Positions 19,155 through 29,096 of a DNA stretch of 64,000 bases are shown here, piece after piece (the stretch's first letter is position 1; each line of letters opens with the position of its first letter). The position numbers were made by a program, and so were the translations under genes. The notes below the pieces were generated by a model. It made no database searches. It was given only the letters and a program-made list of their open reading frames with translations, and had not been told where the DNA came from. The DNA comes from Pseudomonas laurylsulfatiphila. Its GTDB lineage: Bacteria > Pseudomonadota > Gammaproteobacteria > Pseudomonadales > Pseudomonadaceae. The stretch spans positions 64,501 to 128,500 of the forward strand of contig NZ_NIRS01000004.1 of the NCBI RefSeq assembly GCF_002934665.1, read 5' to 3'.

Positions 19155-19627
19155 CGTTTTGTCTCCGCGGAGTCAGGTCGAGTCTTAGAGCTTAGCTATG
19201 GATCAGAGACGTGACTATTTTCGACGCCCTACTGTCGTGGATGTTTCGTGCAAGCTCATCGGAAAACAACAGCGTAAACACCGCACGAAATCTCCAGCCA
19301 CGTGCACTGTCCTCGGGATCGTCAGCCCATTAACGACGCCCAACCTGAACAATTAGCGGCAGGACTGCCAAATTGAGCTGCTGAGTCAACGTGACGCTGC
19401 CGGGTAAACGCCTCTGTGGTTTCAGCATCAGCAAAGTGTAATTTCATAATCACTGCCAACAAATAGAAAAATAAAACTCAAGTTTTGAATAAATGCAGCA
19501 TCTTTTCAGATGATTATTTCTGGATAGTTCACAGTTTGTACCTACGCTCTTCGTGGGGATCCAATTTTCAAGAGCGGCCGGGGGGGCTTCTCTCTAGTGA
19601 GTTAACACATGTAGATAGGATCTCGAC
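19155..19627. other. Divergent intergenic region
   Basis: Between the divergent DUF2092 and arylsulfatase genes. The right half is notably AT-rich (19,440-19,560, e.g. AAATAGAAAAATAAAACTC), consistent with a promoter region. I see no convincing open frame, RNA gene or repeat. AGGATCTCGAC just before 19628 is a reasonable ribosome-binding site. Confidence 0.5.
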
Positions 19628-21241
19628 ATGAACCGGACAACCTTATCCACGATGTTCGCGGTACCTCTGTTGTTATCTGCAATGGCGTTACCCGCCCTGA
19701 CCCTGGCCGCCGACAAGGCCCCCAACATCCTGGTGATCATGGGCGATGATATCGGCTGGTCGAATATCGGCGTCTACAACCAGGGCATGATGGCTGGCAG
19801 AACCCCCAACCTCGACCAACTGGCGAATGAAGGCATGCGTTTCACCGACTATTACGCCGAAGCCAGTTGCACCGCCGGACGCGCCAATTTCATCACCGGC
19901 GAACTGCCGATTCGCACGGGCATGACCACCGTCGGCCAGGCCGGCTCGCCCGTAGGCATTCCCGCCGAAGCCGTCACCATCGCGACCGCACTCAAGGCCA
20001 TGGGTTATGCCACCGGCCAGTTTGGCAAGAACCACTTGGGCGACCTCAACCAGTTCCTGCCCACCGTCCACGGTTTCGACGAATTCTTCGGCTACCTCTA
20101 TCACCTCGATGCCATGGAAGACCCGGCACACCCCAATTATCCGAAGGAGCTGCTGGACAGCGTCGGCCCACGCAACATGGTCCACAGCTGGGCCTCCTCC
20201 ACCGATGACACGACCGTGATGCCGCGCTGGGGCAAGGTGGGCAAGCAGAAAATCGAAGACGCCGGCACGCTCTATCCGGAGCGAATGAAAACCGTCGACG
20301 AGGAGATTCGCGACAAGGCCTTCTCGTTCATCGACAAGGCCAAGCAGGACAACAAACCGTTCTTCGTCTGGCTCAACCCGACCCGCATGCACATCGTCAC
20401 GCACCTATCCGACAAGTACCAGGCCATGCGCAACTCGCAGAATGGCTGGTCGGAACAGGAAGCCGGCATGGCGCAGCTCGATGACATCGTCGGCGATGTC
20501 CTGGCGAAGCTGAAGAAAGACGGCATGGACGACAACACCATCGTCATTTTCACCACCGACAATGGAGCGGAAAACTTCACCTGGCCCGATGGCGGCACCA
20601 CCCCGTTCGCCATGGGCAAGGGCACGGTCATGGAAGGTGGCTTTCGCGTGCCGGCAATCATTCGCTGGCCGGGCAAGGTGCCGGCCAACCAGGTCGCCAA
20701 CGGCATCATGTCCGGCATGGACTGGTTCCCGACTCTGGTCGCGGCGGCGGGCAACCCGAACATCACCGCCGAACTGCTCAAAGGCAAACAATTGGGTGAC
20801 ACCACCTACAAAGTTCATCTGGACGGCTATGATCAAACTCCAATGATCACCGGAAAAGGTCCGTCGAACCGGCATGAAGTCTTCTACTTTGGAGAAAGCG
20901 CCTTGGGTGCAGTGCGCATAGACGACTACAAATATCGCTTCATTGACCAACCGGGGGGCTGGTTGGGGGCTAAAGTTGCTGTGGACGTGCCGATCCTGAC
21001 CAATCTTCGACTCGACCCGTTCGAGCGCATGGGCTGGCCGGAAAATCAGGCCGCGCAGGGTTCGCAACAGTACTTCGACTGGTTCAAGTTCCAATTCTGG
21101 CGTTTCGTATTCGTCCAGCAACAGGTGGCCAAACTGGCAGAAACAGCGATCGAGTTCCCGCCGATGCAAAAAGGCGCGAGTTTCAACCTCGACTCGGTTA
21201 AAGCCAAGATCGCCGCGGCTCGGGCAGAGATGGCCAAGTAA
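19628..21241 (+). CDS. Arylsulfatase (sulfatase family, CTAGR type)
   Basis: Periplasmic sulfatase of 537 residues with a clean signal peptide (FAVPLLLSAMALPALTLAAD). The metal site MGDDIGWSNIG is at ~38-48. The active-site signature C81-T-A-G-R is embedded in YYAEASCTAGRANFITG. A conserved GQFGKNHLGD follows, and a second metal motif is IFTTDNGAE. The Ala in the signature places it in a different subgroup from the CSPTR sulfatase at 12,366; both types are formylglycine enzymes. It lacks a C-terminal anchor. A fadL-type transporter remnant follows after 68 bases, suggesting an original sulfatase/uptake pair for a hydrophobic sulfate ester (inference). Confidence 0.92.
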   Translation: MNRTTLSTMFAVPLLLSAMALPALTLAADKAPNILVIMGDDIGWSNIGVYNQGMMAGRTPNLDQLANEGMRFTDYYAEASCTAGRANFITGELPIRTGMTTVGQAGSPVGIPAEAVTIATALKAMGYATGQFGKNHLGDLNQFLPTVHGFDEFFGYLYHLDAMEDPAHPNYPKELLDSVGPRNMVHSWASSTDDTTVMPRWGKVGKQKIEDAGTLYPERMKTVDEEIRDKAFSFIDKAKQDNKPFFVWLNPTRMHIVTHLSDKYQAMRNSQNGWSEQEAGMAQLDDIVGDVLAKLKKDGMDDNTIVIFTTDNGAENFTWPDGGTTPFAMGKGTVMEGGFRVPAIIRWPGKVPANQVANGIMSGMDWFPTLVAAAGNPNITAELLKGKQLGDTTYKVHLDGYDQTPMITGKGPSNRHEVFYFGESALGAVRIDDYKYRFIDQPGGWLGAKVAVDVPILTNLRLDPFERMGWPENQAAQGSQQYFDWFKFQFWRFVFVQQQVAKLAETAIEFPPMQKGASFNLDSVKAKIAAARAEMAK

Positions 21242-21309
21242 CAGCCGAATCCACGGGTGGCTGGTGCAGTCCACCCGTATTCGAAATGGACAATTGCTGA
21301 GGGATTTCA

Positions 21310-21475
21310 ATGCCGACAAAAACCGCTACCCTGCCCGCCTCTGCGCTACTTGCCCTGTGCTGCCAGCAAGCCTGGGCCGGCGGCATCATGCTCTATGAAA
21401 TCGGCACCGATAACGCCGGCCTGGCCAACGCCGGCGCCGCCGCCCGTGCCCAAGGCCCCTCGACTATCGCCAGCA
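21310..21475 (+). pseudogene. FadL/OmpP1-type outer-membrane transporter, 5' remnant
   Basis: A start codon behind GAGGGA is followed by a signal peptide (ATLPASALLALCCQQAWA) and the hallmark N-terminus of FadL/TodX-type porins, GGIMLYEIGTDNAGLANAGA then AARAQGPSTIA. The barrel domain is missing: the similarity stops at ~21475, where an IS21 istA remnant begins on the other strand. Only ~55 of the usual ~430 residues remain. Confidence 0.8.
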
Positions 21476-21775
21476 CAGGATCGAGGCCAGCAATGGGAAC
21501 CGCAGCCTGTACCTGTGTCATGATTCGATCACCGTTGGTGTGACGTCTCAGACCGCGCTTGAGAAGCCGCAGCGGTTTTGGCAAATCAGCAAACGGCGCG
21601 CCATTGCTCAATGCCCCTGATTTGCGCTCGATCAGTGGGATGTAGTGTTGCCAGCCATAACTGACCAGATCTCGATCAAAGAGACGCTCATGGCTGGCAA
21701 TCGTCGTTTCATCGGCAATGGCAACCACCCGAGGCTCATCTACGCGGAGTCACGATTCCACCCAGAGCCAGTGGT
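21466..21775 (-). mobile_element. IS21-family istA remnant
   Basis: Minus-strand frame with the C-terminal end of an IstA transposase: VVAIADETTIASHERLFDRD, then YGWQHYIPLIERKSGALSNG, GAPFADLPKPLRLLKRGLRR and GDRIMTQVQAAVPIAGLDPV. Upstream the similarity continues (WVES, stop, LRVDEPR) through an in-frame stop, so it is decayed. The distal end runs into the fadL remnant, marking the break point. No istB or terminal repeats were found. Confidence 0.8.
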
Positions 21776-21799
21776 TTTGTGGGGGTAAAAACGCTTAAA

Positions 21800-21838
21800 A
21801 ACAAAAAAGGGTCGCGAGATAAAATCTCGCAACCCTTT
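21800..21838 (-). terminator. Rho-independent terminator of the former tRNA-Pro transcript
   Basis: Minus-strand stem AAAGGGTTGCGAGA / TCTCGCGACCCTTT with a short loop is followed by a T-rich run (TTTTTTGTTTTT). It lies 8 bases downstream of the tRNA 3' CCA. Confidence 0.85.
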
Positions 21839-21846
21839 GAATTATA

Positions 21847-21896
21847 TGGTCGGGACGGAGTGATTCGAACACTCGACCCCTAGCACCCCATACTGG
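21847..21896 (-). pseudogene. 3' fragment of tRNA-Pro(GGG), putative attachment-site scar
   Basis: Read on the minus strand, the fragment has the anticodon-loop region TATGGGGTGC, then AGGGGTCGAGTGTTCGAATCAC (T arm GAGTG-TTCGAAT-CACTC) and the acceptor strand CGTCCCGACCA with an encoded CCA. The D arm and 5' acceptor strand are absent: upstream is unrelated AT-rich DNA. The native terminator still follows. A 3' half of a tRNA with its own terminator is what an integrative element leaves at the distal end of its insertion. The Pro(GGG) identity is from memory of the Pseudomonas tRNA. Confidence 0.7.
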
Positions 21897-22113
21897 GGAC
21901 TAAATCGACCTAACTTATTGTTTTAAAATGAATATAGCCTCCAATTGCAGCTGCAAAAAATCCGTTTTTTTGTTATTTCGCAAACGATAATCCGCGGCTT
22001 CCAGCGGAGGTTTTGCGCACAACCATTCCTTCGCTTTACCGACTGCGGCCCCTCTCCCTACCCATACCAATCATCACCGACTGCTACGCTGAAATCTCCA
22101 CGGAGGAATCGCG

Positions 22114-22323
22114 ATGCCAAACTCAGACCTACTCCCTTCCCTGCTCTTCAAAATTAACGAAAACCAGCTCGCCCTAGAAGCCGCCATCCAGGAGCTTTCG
22201 AACTGGGTCGAGCAGCGCGGCTCGGCCGACGTTGCCGACAACGTCCGCGGCGCGTTGGAAGCCATCGACAAGAATGAAGAGTTCATAAAGATGACGCTCG
22301 CGGTGATGATGGCGCCGGAGTGA
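22114..22323 (+). CDS. Small conserved hypothetical protein
   Basis: A 69-residue, acidic, mostly helical protein (LLFKINENQLALEAAIQELS, EAIDKNEEFIKMTLAVMM) with a strong GGAGGA ribosome-binding site before the ATG. Similar small proteins are frequent near tRNA-associated accessory regions of pseudomonads. No function is recognised. It stands alone between the tRNA scar and the acyl-CoA ligase. Confidence 0.65.
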   Translation: MPNSDLLPSLLFKINENQLALEAAIQELSNWVEQRGSADVADNVRGALEAIDKNEEFIKMTLAVMMAPE

Positions 22324-22510
22324 CGTCAATCGGCTTAGCGGTCATTGCTGGGCGCACAATTACATTCCCGGACAATTCAATGCATTTATAAGGTGCGCCC
22401 ATATAAAGCTCTGCCAAATTGTCCAAATCTCCGCCAGAGACTGCGCACGCAGCCCACCTCACGGAAGGGCGATACATGCGCATTTGAGATGGTCTGCATC
22501 CCTAGGGAAT

Positions 22511-24154
22511 TCAGCTGGACTCACATTCTCGGATTAGTTTCTTGTTGATCTTTCCAACGCTGGTTTTTGGAATATCTGCAACAAACTTGAACTGTCTGGG
22601 AATTGCCCATTTGTTGATACGGCCGGACGCTACATACTGCTGTAAATGGGCTTCGAGCTGCGCCTGATCGAGGTGTCTGCCAGGTACGCAGACCACCAAA
22701 GCCATGGGCCGCTCGCCCCATTGCTCATCGGCGATGCCGACTACAGCAACAGCACTGACTGACGTGTGCTCGCTGATCAGGCTTTCCAGCTCAAGAGAAC
22801 TGATCCACTCCCCTCCCGTTTTGATCACATCCTTGATTCGATCCTTGATTTCCACCACTCCTCGGGGATCGATCGAGGCCATATCACCGGTGTGCAGCCA
22901 TCCATTTCGCCACAGCTCTGCACCCATTTCCTGATCTTTAAAATAACCTTGGGTCAACCATGGCGTGCGCACCACAATTTCGCCCAGCGATTCACCATCA
23001 TGAGGAACGGCCTTGCCACCCGCATCGATAATTTTCAGATCGACCATCGGTATTGGCGTTCCCGTCTTGATGCGACTGGCAAGCTGGGTTTGCGCCGGCT
23101 GCTCAAGATCCTGGGCATGCAGGTAAGTGGTACAGAGTAATGGGCAGGTTTCAGACATCCCATATGCGCTGTGCACGTGAATGCCACGGCTGGTCGCCTG
23201 CTGTGCGACTCCCATGGTCATGGAGCTACCACCCAGCAGCATTTTCCAGCCAGTGAAGTCGGTCTGGGCCGCCTCCTCGCATCCAAGGATCATTTGCAAA
23301 ATCGTAGGTACACAGTGAGAAAACGTGACCTTTTCTTCACGGAAAAGTCTTGCCAGGCGATTGGGTTCGTAGCGACCGGGGTAAACCTGTTTGACCCCCA
23401 TCAGAGTGGCAACATAAGGCACGCCCCAGGCATGTACATGGAACATGGGGGTAATGGGCATGTAGACGTCATCGGAACGCAGTAGCGGTTGGCCTTGAAA
23501 GGCACTCAAAGTGCCGACGGCATTCAAGGTGTGCAGCACCAATTGGCGATGCGAGAAATACACCCCTTTGGGATTGCCGGTGGTGCCTGTCGTGTAAAAA
23601 AGCGTCGCCACCGAGTTTTCATCAAAATCAGGAAAATCGTAATGTTCATTGGCCGTGGCCAGCAAACGCTCATACTCTCCCAGCACCGGCAAGTCGGTAG
23701 TGGTTGCATCGTCGTCAGTCAGTTGAATGTAACCTTTGACAGTCGACAACCCCTCGTGAATCTGCTCGATCAGAGGCAGAAAATCGTCATGGACCAGCAC
23801 CAGATCGTCTTCGGCGTGATTCATGGTGTAGCGCACCTGGTCTGCGGAAAGGCGAATGTTCACAGTGTGTAAAACCGCGCCGATCATCGGTACAGCAAAA
23901 AAACACTCCAGGTAACGATGACTGTCCCAGTCGAGCAGCGCTACGGTATCGCCTGCCTTGACGCCCGCCGCCGTTAAGGCGTTGGCCAAACGGTGTATCC
24001 GCTCATTAAGCGTCCGATAGCTGTAACGCAATTTGTCGGCATAGACAATCTCTTGCTCTGGCTCGTACCGGGCTCCTGACAGCAGCAAGCGCTTGATCAA
24101 TAATGGGTAGGCATAAGCGTCTGGCGCGGGCTTGATTATTTTTGTTTTCAGCAT
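22511..24154 (-). CDS. Acyl-CoA synthetase (AMP-forming, medium/long-chain fatty-acid ligase family)
   Basis: Adenylate-forming ligase of ~547 residues that activates a carboxylic acid with ATP and CoA. It has the P-loop-like motif LFYTTGTTGNPKGVYFSHRQ, the A5-type motif SAYGMSETCP, the hinge GWLHTGDMASIDPRGVVEIK with DRIKDVIKTGGEWI after it, and the catalytic Lys near the end in PKTSVGKINKK. It resembles the DmdB/AlkK-type ligases. ATG 24154 is taken; an in-frame GTG at 24169 is possible. It diverges from the AraC regulator at 24,529, which may control it. The substrate could be the acid made in the neighbouring catabolic run. Confidence 0.9.
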   Translation of the reverse strand: MLKTKIIKPAPDAYAYPLLIKRLLLSGARYEPEQEIVYADKLRYSYRTLNERIHRLANALTAAGVKAGDTVALLDWDSHRYLECFFAVPMIGAVLHTVNIRLSADQVRYTMNHAEDDLVLVHDDFLPLIEQIHEGLSTVKGYIQLTDDDATTTDLPVLGEYERLLATANEHYDFPDFDENSVATLFYTTGTTGNPKGVYFSHRQLVLHTLNAVGTLSAFQGQPLLRSDDVYMPITPMFHVHAWGVPYVATLMGVKQVYPGRYEPNRLARLFREEKVTFSHCVPTILQMILGCEEAAQTDFTGWKMLLGGSSMTMGVAQQATSRGIHVHSAYGMSETCPLLCTTYLHAQDLEQPAQTQLASRIKTGTPIPMVDLKIIDAGGKAVPHDGESLGEIVVRTPWLTQGYFKDQEMGAELWRNGWLHTGDMASIDPRGVVEIKDRIKDVIKTGGEWISSLELESLISEHTSVSAVAVVGIADEQWGERPMALVVCVPGRHLDQAQLEAHLQQYVASGRINKWAIPRQFKFVADIPKTSVGKINKKLIRECESS

Positions 24155-24528
24155 GGTGTTACTTCTCACTCCTGTCTTTCAGGCATTGGCCCAGCTTCCT
24201 CCCGCCGATAAACAGCCAGTATGGAAGCTGCATACACTTCGAACCGTGGTGAGGCACGGTAGGTTTTGCCTGATCGATACGCTGTACATTTCGTGTCAGG
24301 GGCTAGCCTTTTGATGACAGAAATCAACGAGTTCTTCGTCCCGAATCGAGACAGGACAGGTTTGTAAAATCACTTGGATGGAATACTGCCAAGATGGTTT
24401 TCATTTCGTACCCAACCCTCTATAAAGGGTTCGATGCTGCATACTCGCTTGCCATTCACGACAACAACTATTGCCCATGCATTGCGCAGTAGAGGCAAGT
24501 GAAAAAAACAATAATGAGGCAACCTTAA
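24155..24528. other. Divergent promoter region between acyl-CoA ligase and AraC genes
   Basis: A 374-base gap holding the promoters of two divergent genes. It contains no convincing gene. Short AT-rich stretches occur around 24,340-24,420 (TTTTCATTTCGTACC). No clear operator could be defined by eye. Confidence 0.4.
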
Positions 24529-25538
24529 TGGCCCTGATGGCTCGTACCGCTGCCCTGACGAATTACCTGGAACTGTGTACGCAGTTGGGTGTTAACCCCC
24601 AACAGTTGCTCTCTGAGTTCGGGCTCAGCACGCCGATGTTGAAGAGCCCGGAACTACGTATCCCCATGACAGTGGTGGCAATGCTGCTGGAGGCAACCGC
24701 AAAAGCCAGTGGTTGCGAAACATTCGGCTTACGCATGGCCGAGTCACGACAGCTTTCCAACTTTGGTGCAATCAGCCTGCTGCTTACCCACCAGCCAACC
24801 TTGCGGGATGCCTTGAACACCATTGGGCAATATCGACATCTGCTCAATGAGTCACTGGCAATGGATATCACTGAGACGGACAAGATAGTGATCATTCGCG
24901 AGGAAATCATCGTCGACCCGTCTACGCCAAAGCGGCAGAGCATCGAATTGGCCATTGGCGTGCTGCATCGGCTATGTGGTGCACTTCTAGGTAAGAGCTG
25001 GCGCCCGCTGAGCGTCAGTTTCACTCACGCCGCGCCGAAAGATTTAAATGTTCACCGTCGAGTTTTCGGCTGCAATGTTGAATTCAACGATCAGTTCAAC
25101 GGCATTGTCTGTCTTGTGTCGGATCTTAATGCCACCAATCCAACCGCAGACCCGGTGATGGCGAGTTATGCCCGAAGTTTTTTCGAAGCGCAGCCTGGCG
25201 CAAACAAGGGTTCGACACTTAACGAAGTGCGTCAGGCCATTTACCTATTGCTGCCCATGGATCGCGCCACGATCAGGCAGGTAGCCCAATCCCTCGGCAT
25301 GAATGTGCGCACCTTGCAACGAAGGCTGGAAGAAAGCGGCGTTAGCTTTTCCGAACTGCATGAGCAGGTACGGCAGGACCTGTTGCTGCGTTATATGGAG
25401 AATCCACGCTACTCTTTGGGCCAGGTCGCAGGGCTACTGGGCTACTCATCGCCCAGCTCGTTCACCCGCTGGTTTACGGCCCAGTTCGGCATGGCGCCGG
25501 CGACTTGGCGGCGCCAGCGCCTAAACAACGACGAGTAA
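24529..25538 (+). CDS. AraC family transcriptional regulator
   Basis: Regulator of ~336 residues with an arabinose-binding-type sensory domain (residues ~20-200, including MTVVAMLLEATAKASGCETF). The C-terminal AraC domain is NVRTLQRRLEESGVSFSELH and then YSLGQVAGLLGYSSPSSFTR, WFTAQFGMAPATWR. The frame opens at 24471, but ATG 24529 with a nearby AGG is the more natural start. It diverges from the acyl-CoA ligase and converges with the acetoacetyl-CoA synthetase, so it probably responds to a substrate or intermediate of this catabolic region. Confidence 0.87.
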
Positions 25539-25584
25539 TGGAAGTCACTGCTGACCCAGGGATCAGCAGTTCGGGCTCCGACCT

Positions 25585-27552
25585 TCAGACAGTCAGTTCG
25601 TTGCGATCCCGGAAGTATTCCAAGGCCTCGGGATTGGCCAGTGCCTCGACGTTCTTCACCGACTCACCATGCACGACGTTACGAACCGCCAGCTCGACAA
25701 TCTTGCCGCTCTTGGTCCGGGGTATATCCACGACTTGCAGGACCTTCGCAGGAACGTGGCGTGGCGTGGTGTTGTTGCGGACCTGCTGTTTAACCCGCGC
25801 CACCAGGTCATCGTCGAGCTGCTGGCCATCACGCAGTTTCACGAACAGTACAACGCGGGTATCGCCTGCCCATTCCTGCCCGATCACCAACGACTCGACA
25901 ATCTCCGGCAACAGTTCAACCTGGCGATAAATCTCCGCAGTGCCTATGCGCACACCTCCGGGATTCAAGGTGGCGTCGGAGCGTCCATAGATAGCAAAAC
26001 CACCTCGACTGTTGATCTCGGCGAAATCGCCATGGCACCAGATATTGGGAAAACGTGCGAAGTACGCCGCGTGATAGCGCGAGCCGTCAGTGTCATTCCA
26101 GAAACCTACCGGCATGCATGGAAATGGCTGGGTGCACACCAGCTCGCCTTTGACTTCGCGGACGGACTCACCCTGCTCATTGAAAACTGCCACCGCCATG
26201 CCCAAACCAGCACGCTGGATTTCACCGCGATACACAGGCTGTATAGGTACGCCGACCACGAAGCCCGACAGAATGTCGGTCCCACCGGCGACCGAGGCCA
26301 AGTGTAAGTCGCTCTTGATTTCGCGATAGACGTAATCGAACCCCTCTGGAGCCAGCGGGCTGCCGGTCGACAGAAAAGCCCGCAAGGCCGTCAACGAATG
26401 GCTGTGACGTGGGGAAAGCGCCTGCTTGAGCAAGGCATCGATAAACTTGGCCGACGTGCCGAAATGAGTCATGCCTTCGTCGTCGGCGTAATCGAAAAGA
26501 ATACTGCCAGGACGTCCGTCACGGCCTGCCATAAACGGTGATCCATCGTAGAGCAGCACCGTCGCCCCGGATGCCAGGCCGGACACCAGCCAGTTCCACA
26601 TCATCCAGCTGCAAGTGCTGAAGTAGAACAAGCGATCGTCGGGATGCACATCGGTGTGTAGTTGGTGTTCCTTGAGATGTTGCAGCAACGAGCCACCGTG
26701 TCCATGAACGATGCATTTGGGAACACCGGTCGTTCCGGAGGAAAACAGGATGAACAACGGATGATCAAAGGGCACTTGAGTGAATGCGATGTCGGTTGCC
26801 GCGTAGGGCTCGATAAAGTCGGGGAAACGGACACCACCGACAATGTTGGCGACATCCGGTACATCCTCCACATACGGCACGACTACGGTACTCAGGAGGC
26901 TCGGCAGTCGAGCCGCTACTTCGGCATTTTTCTCCAGGCAATCGACGCGTTTGCCGTTGTACCAATAGCCGTCAACGCACAGCAGCAGCTTGGGTTCGAT
27001 TTGCCCGAATCGGTCGAGCACTCCTTGAACACCGAAGTCTGGCGAGGCCGACGACCAGACTGCACCCAGCGAAGTAGTGGCTAACATGGCCACGAGGGTT
27101 TCTGGCATGTTCGGCATGACGGCGGCAACGCAATCACCCTTGCCGATCCCCAACGCCTCCAGGCCTTGGCGAAAGCGAGAAACCTGGGCATAGAGTTCAC
27201 CTCGGGACAAGCGTCTGCGAACCTTGTCTTCGCCCCAAAATACCAATGCATCACCGTCGTCGCGGCGAGCCAGCAGCGATTGTGCATAGTTCAATTGCGC
27301 ATTCGGGAACCAGCGTGCTCCGGGCATCTGCCCACTGTTTTCCAGCACTACATCACCCAGTTCGCCGACTCCGCCACAGAACTCCCAGACCAGTGGCCAA
27401 AACTGCTCAATCTCCTCGACAGACCAACGCCATAGCGCGTCGTAGTCGGTGAAATTACGCCCGGTACGCGATTGCACAAATTGCATGAAAGCCATCAGGC
27501 GTGTGTTGGCGATGCGCTCGGCGCTGGGCTGAAAAATGGGTTTCTCGTTCAT
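25585..27552 (-). CDS. Acetoacetate-CoA ligase
   Basis: Acetoacetyl-CoA synthetase of 655 residues that converts acetoacetate, ATP and CoA to acetoacetyl-CoA. The size and the N-terminal ACAS-type cap ([20 protein letters not shown]) fit the family. The motif [20 protein letters not shown] is the AMP-binding P-loop; [20 protein letters not shown] is characteristic. The C-terminal catalytic Lys lies in [14 protein letters not shown]. It is the last gene of a minus-strand run containing a BKACE enzyme, whose product is acetoacetate. That strongly supports its role as the exit step of that route into central metabolism. Confidence 0.93.
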   Translation of the reverse strand: MNEKPIFQPSAERIANTRLMAFMQFVQSRTGRNFTDYDALWRWSVEEIEQFWPLVWEFCGGVGELGDVVLENSGQMPGARWFPNAQLNYAQSLLARRDDGDALVFWGEDKVRRRLSRGELYAQVSRFRQGLEALGIGKGDCVAAVMPNMPETLVAMLATTSLGAVWSSASPDFGVQGVLDRFGQIEPKLLLCVDGYWYNGKRVDCLEKNAEVAARLPSLLSTVVVPYVEDVPDVANIVGGVRFPDFIEPYAATDIAFTQVPFDHPLFILFSSGTTGVPKCIVHGHGGSLLQHLKEHQLHTDVHPDDRLFYFSTCSWMMWNWLVSGLASGATVLLYDGSPFMAGRDGRPGSILFDYADDEGMTHFGTSAKFIDALLKQALSPRHSHSLTALRAFLSTGSPLAPEGFDYVYREIKSDLHLASVAGGTDILSGFVVGVPIQPVYRGEIQRAGLGMAVAVFNEQGESVREVKGELVCTQPFPCMPVGFWNDTDGSRYHAAYFARFPNIWCHGDFAEINSRGGFAIYGRSDATLNPGGVRIGTAEIYRQVELLPEIVESLVIGQEWAGDTRVVLFVKLRDGQQLDDDLVARVKQQVRNNTTPRHVPAKVLQVVDIPRTKSGKIVELAVRNVVHGESVKNVEALANPEALEYFRDRNELTV

Positions 27553-27651
27553 ATCAGTCTCTCTCGGTACAGGCAGACGGCCAGAGCGAAGCGGCCGAAA
27601 TAAAAGGTGCTCCGGTGAAGGCCCGGATGCAGCAACATTAACGGTTGAATC

Positions 27652-28971
27652 TCATGACGCCGCGCCCTCCGCCGGGGCGGAGCCAGGTGATCTCAACTTT
27701 CCGATATCACGGTGGTAGTGATGCTTGCCATACCAAAACACCAGGGCAGATGCGACGGCCATCAGCGGGATGATCTGGAAGGCGTGGTCCAGGCTGACCG
27801 CATCGGCCAGCATGCCGGTGACCAGTGGGCCAGGCGCCAGACCCAAAATATTGTTAGCCAACGCCAGCACCGCGAATGCTGTGGCGTGCACCGAAGGATG
27901 GGTCAGATTAGCCACCATGGCACCGGCCGGCCCGCAGGTGCCACTGGCGACCAGCATCCCCATGCTGATCAAGGTGAGTTGCAAGGCGCCTGGCGGCAAA
28001 TGGAAAGCCACTGCCAGTAACAAACCGCTGATCAGGCAATAGGCAATGGCCAAGGTGATTTTGCGGTCTGGTGCTTTGCGGCACAGGCGATCACTCAACA
28101 TGCCACACAGGATCATGCCGCCACCGCCGATCAGGACGATCAACGCCGAAAGCATGCCGGCCTTGTCGGTGTTCATGTGGTAGTAGCGATTCAAATAGCT
28201 CGGAAACCAGGCGAGTACCGAGCCAACGACAAACAGCTGGAGGCCATTGCCAATGTAGGCGCAGATCACCGAGCGACTGGCAAACAGTGTGGCCAGTGGG
28301 CGTTTAATAGTCTCTGCTGCGGCCTGGCCCTGCGAACTGCATGGGCGTTGCGCGGTAATGCGTCGCTCACGCACAACAATCAGGTAAACCACCGCCAGGC
28401 ACATTCCGAACAGTGCCATGCTGGTGAACGCGACGCGCCAACCCAGGTGTGCGGCGATAACCCCGCCCAACGCCATGCCCAGCACCGAGCCGAACATGCT
28501 GCCGGCCATGAACGCACCCGACAGGGAAGCGCGCATATGTTTGGGGAAAACGGATAACACCACGGCAATACCGACACTGCCATAGGCCGCCTCACCGGCG
28601 CCGACCAGAAAGCGCGCGACAAACATCTGATTGAAGTTTTCCGCAATTGCGCACCCCAGTGTCGCCAGGCTCCAGAACATGGCCATCAGCACCAGGCTTT
28701 TGACGCGTCCCCAACGGTCTGCAAGCAACGACAATGGAATGGTCAGTAAACCGACCATGACCGAGACGATACTGCTGAGCATCCCCAACTGCGCGTCACT
28801 CAGAGCCCATTCGGCCTTCAGTAGCGGGAAAACCGCGTTGAGCACCTGGCGTGACATGTAATCGGAAATCAGCAGGCCAAAGGTCAGTGCGAACACAACC
28901 CAGGCAAACCTACGGGGAACGCTGACGGCGACGTCCGCGCAATCACCGACGGTGGCGTGATGGAAAGCCAT
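27652..28971 (-). CDS. MFS transporter
   Basis: Major facilitator of 439 residues with about 12 helices. The loop 2-3 signature is LLADRWGRVKSLVLMA, and SLSGAFMAGSMFGSVLGMAL lies in helix 5, as in aromatic-acid/hexuronate-type anion symporters. ATG 28971 has AAGGAA just upstream. It is embedded between the BKACE and acetoacetyl-CoA synthetase genes in one transcriptional direction. It is probably the uptake system for the pathway substrate, an organic acid or betaine-like compound (inference). Confidence 0.88.
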   Translation of the reverse strand: MAFHHATVGDCADVAVSVPRRFAWVVFALTFGLLISDYMSRQVLNAVFPLLKAEWALSDAQLGMLSSIVSVMVGLLTIPLSLLADRWGRVKSLVLMAMFWSLATLGCAIAENFNQMFVARFLVGAGEAAYGSVGIAVVLSVFPKHMRASLSGAFMAGSMFGSVLGMALGGVIAAHLGWRVAFTSMALFGMCLAVVYLIVVRERRITAQRPCSSQGQAAAETIKRPLATLFASRSVICAYIGNGLQLFVVGSVLAWFPSYLNRYYHMNTDKAGMLSALIVLIGGGGMILCGMLSDRLCRKAPDRKITLAIAYCLISGLLLAVAFHLPPGALQLTLISMGMLVASGTCGPAGAMVANLTHPSVHATAFAVLALANNILGLAPGPLVTGMLADAVSLDHAFQIIPLMAVASALVFWYGKHHYHRDIGKLRSPGSAPAEGAAS

Positions 28972-29096
28972 GGCAGTTCCTTGAGTCGATGTGTCTTGTT
29001 GTTATTAGGTTCAGCGGCAGGGAACGTTCAACGCCCCCTGCCTTGGCCAGTCTGGCTGGCTATCGATAGCACAGGTCTTGGGTGAAGGTAGATCCG

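Noticed and set aside
21847..21896. A complete tRNA gene
   Set aside because: No D arm or 5' acceptor strand can be found upstream; only the 3' half fits a tRNA.
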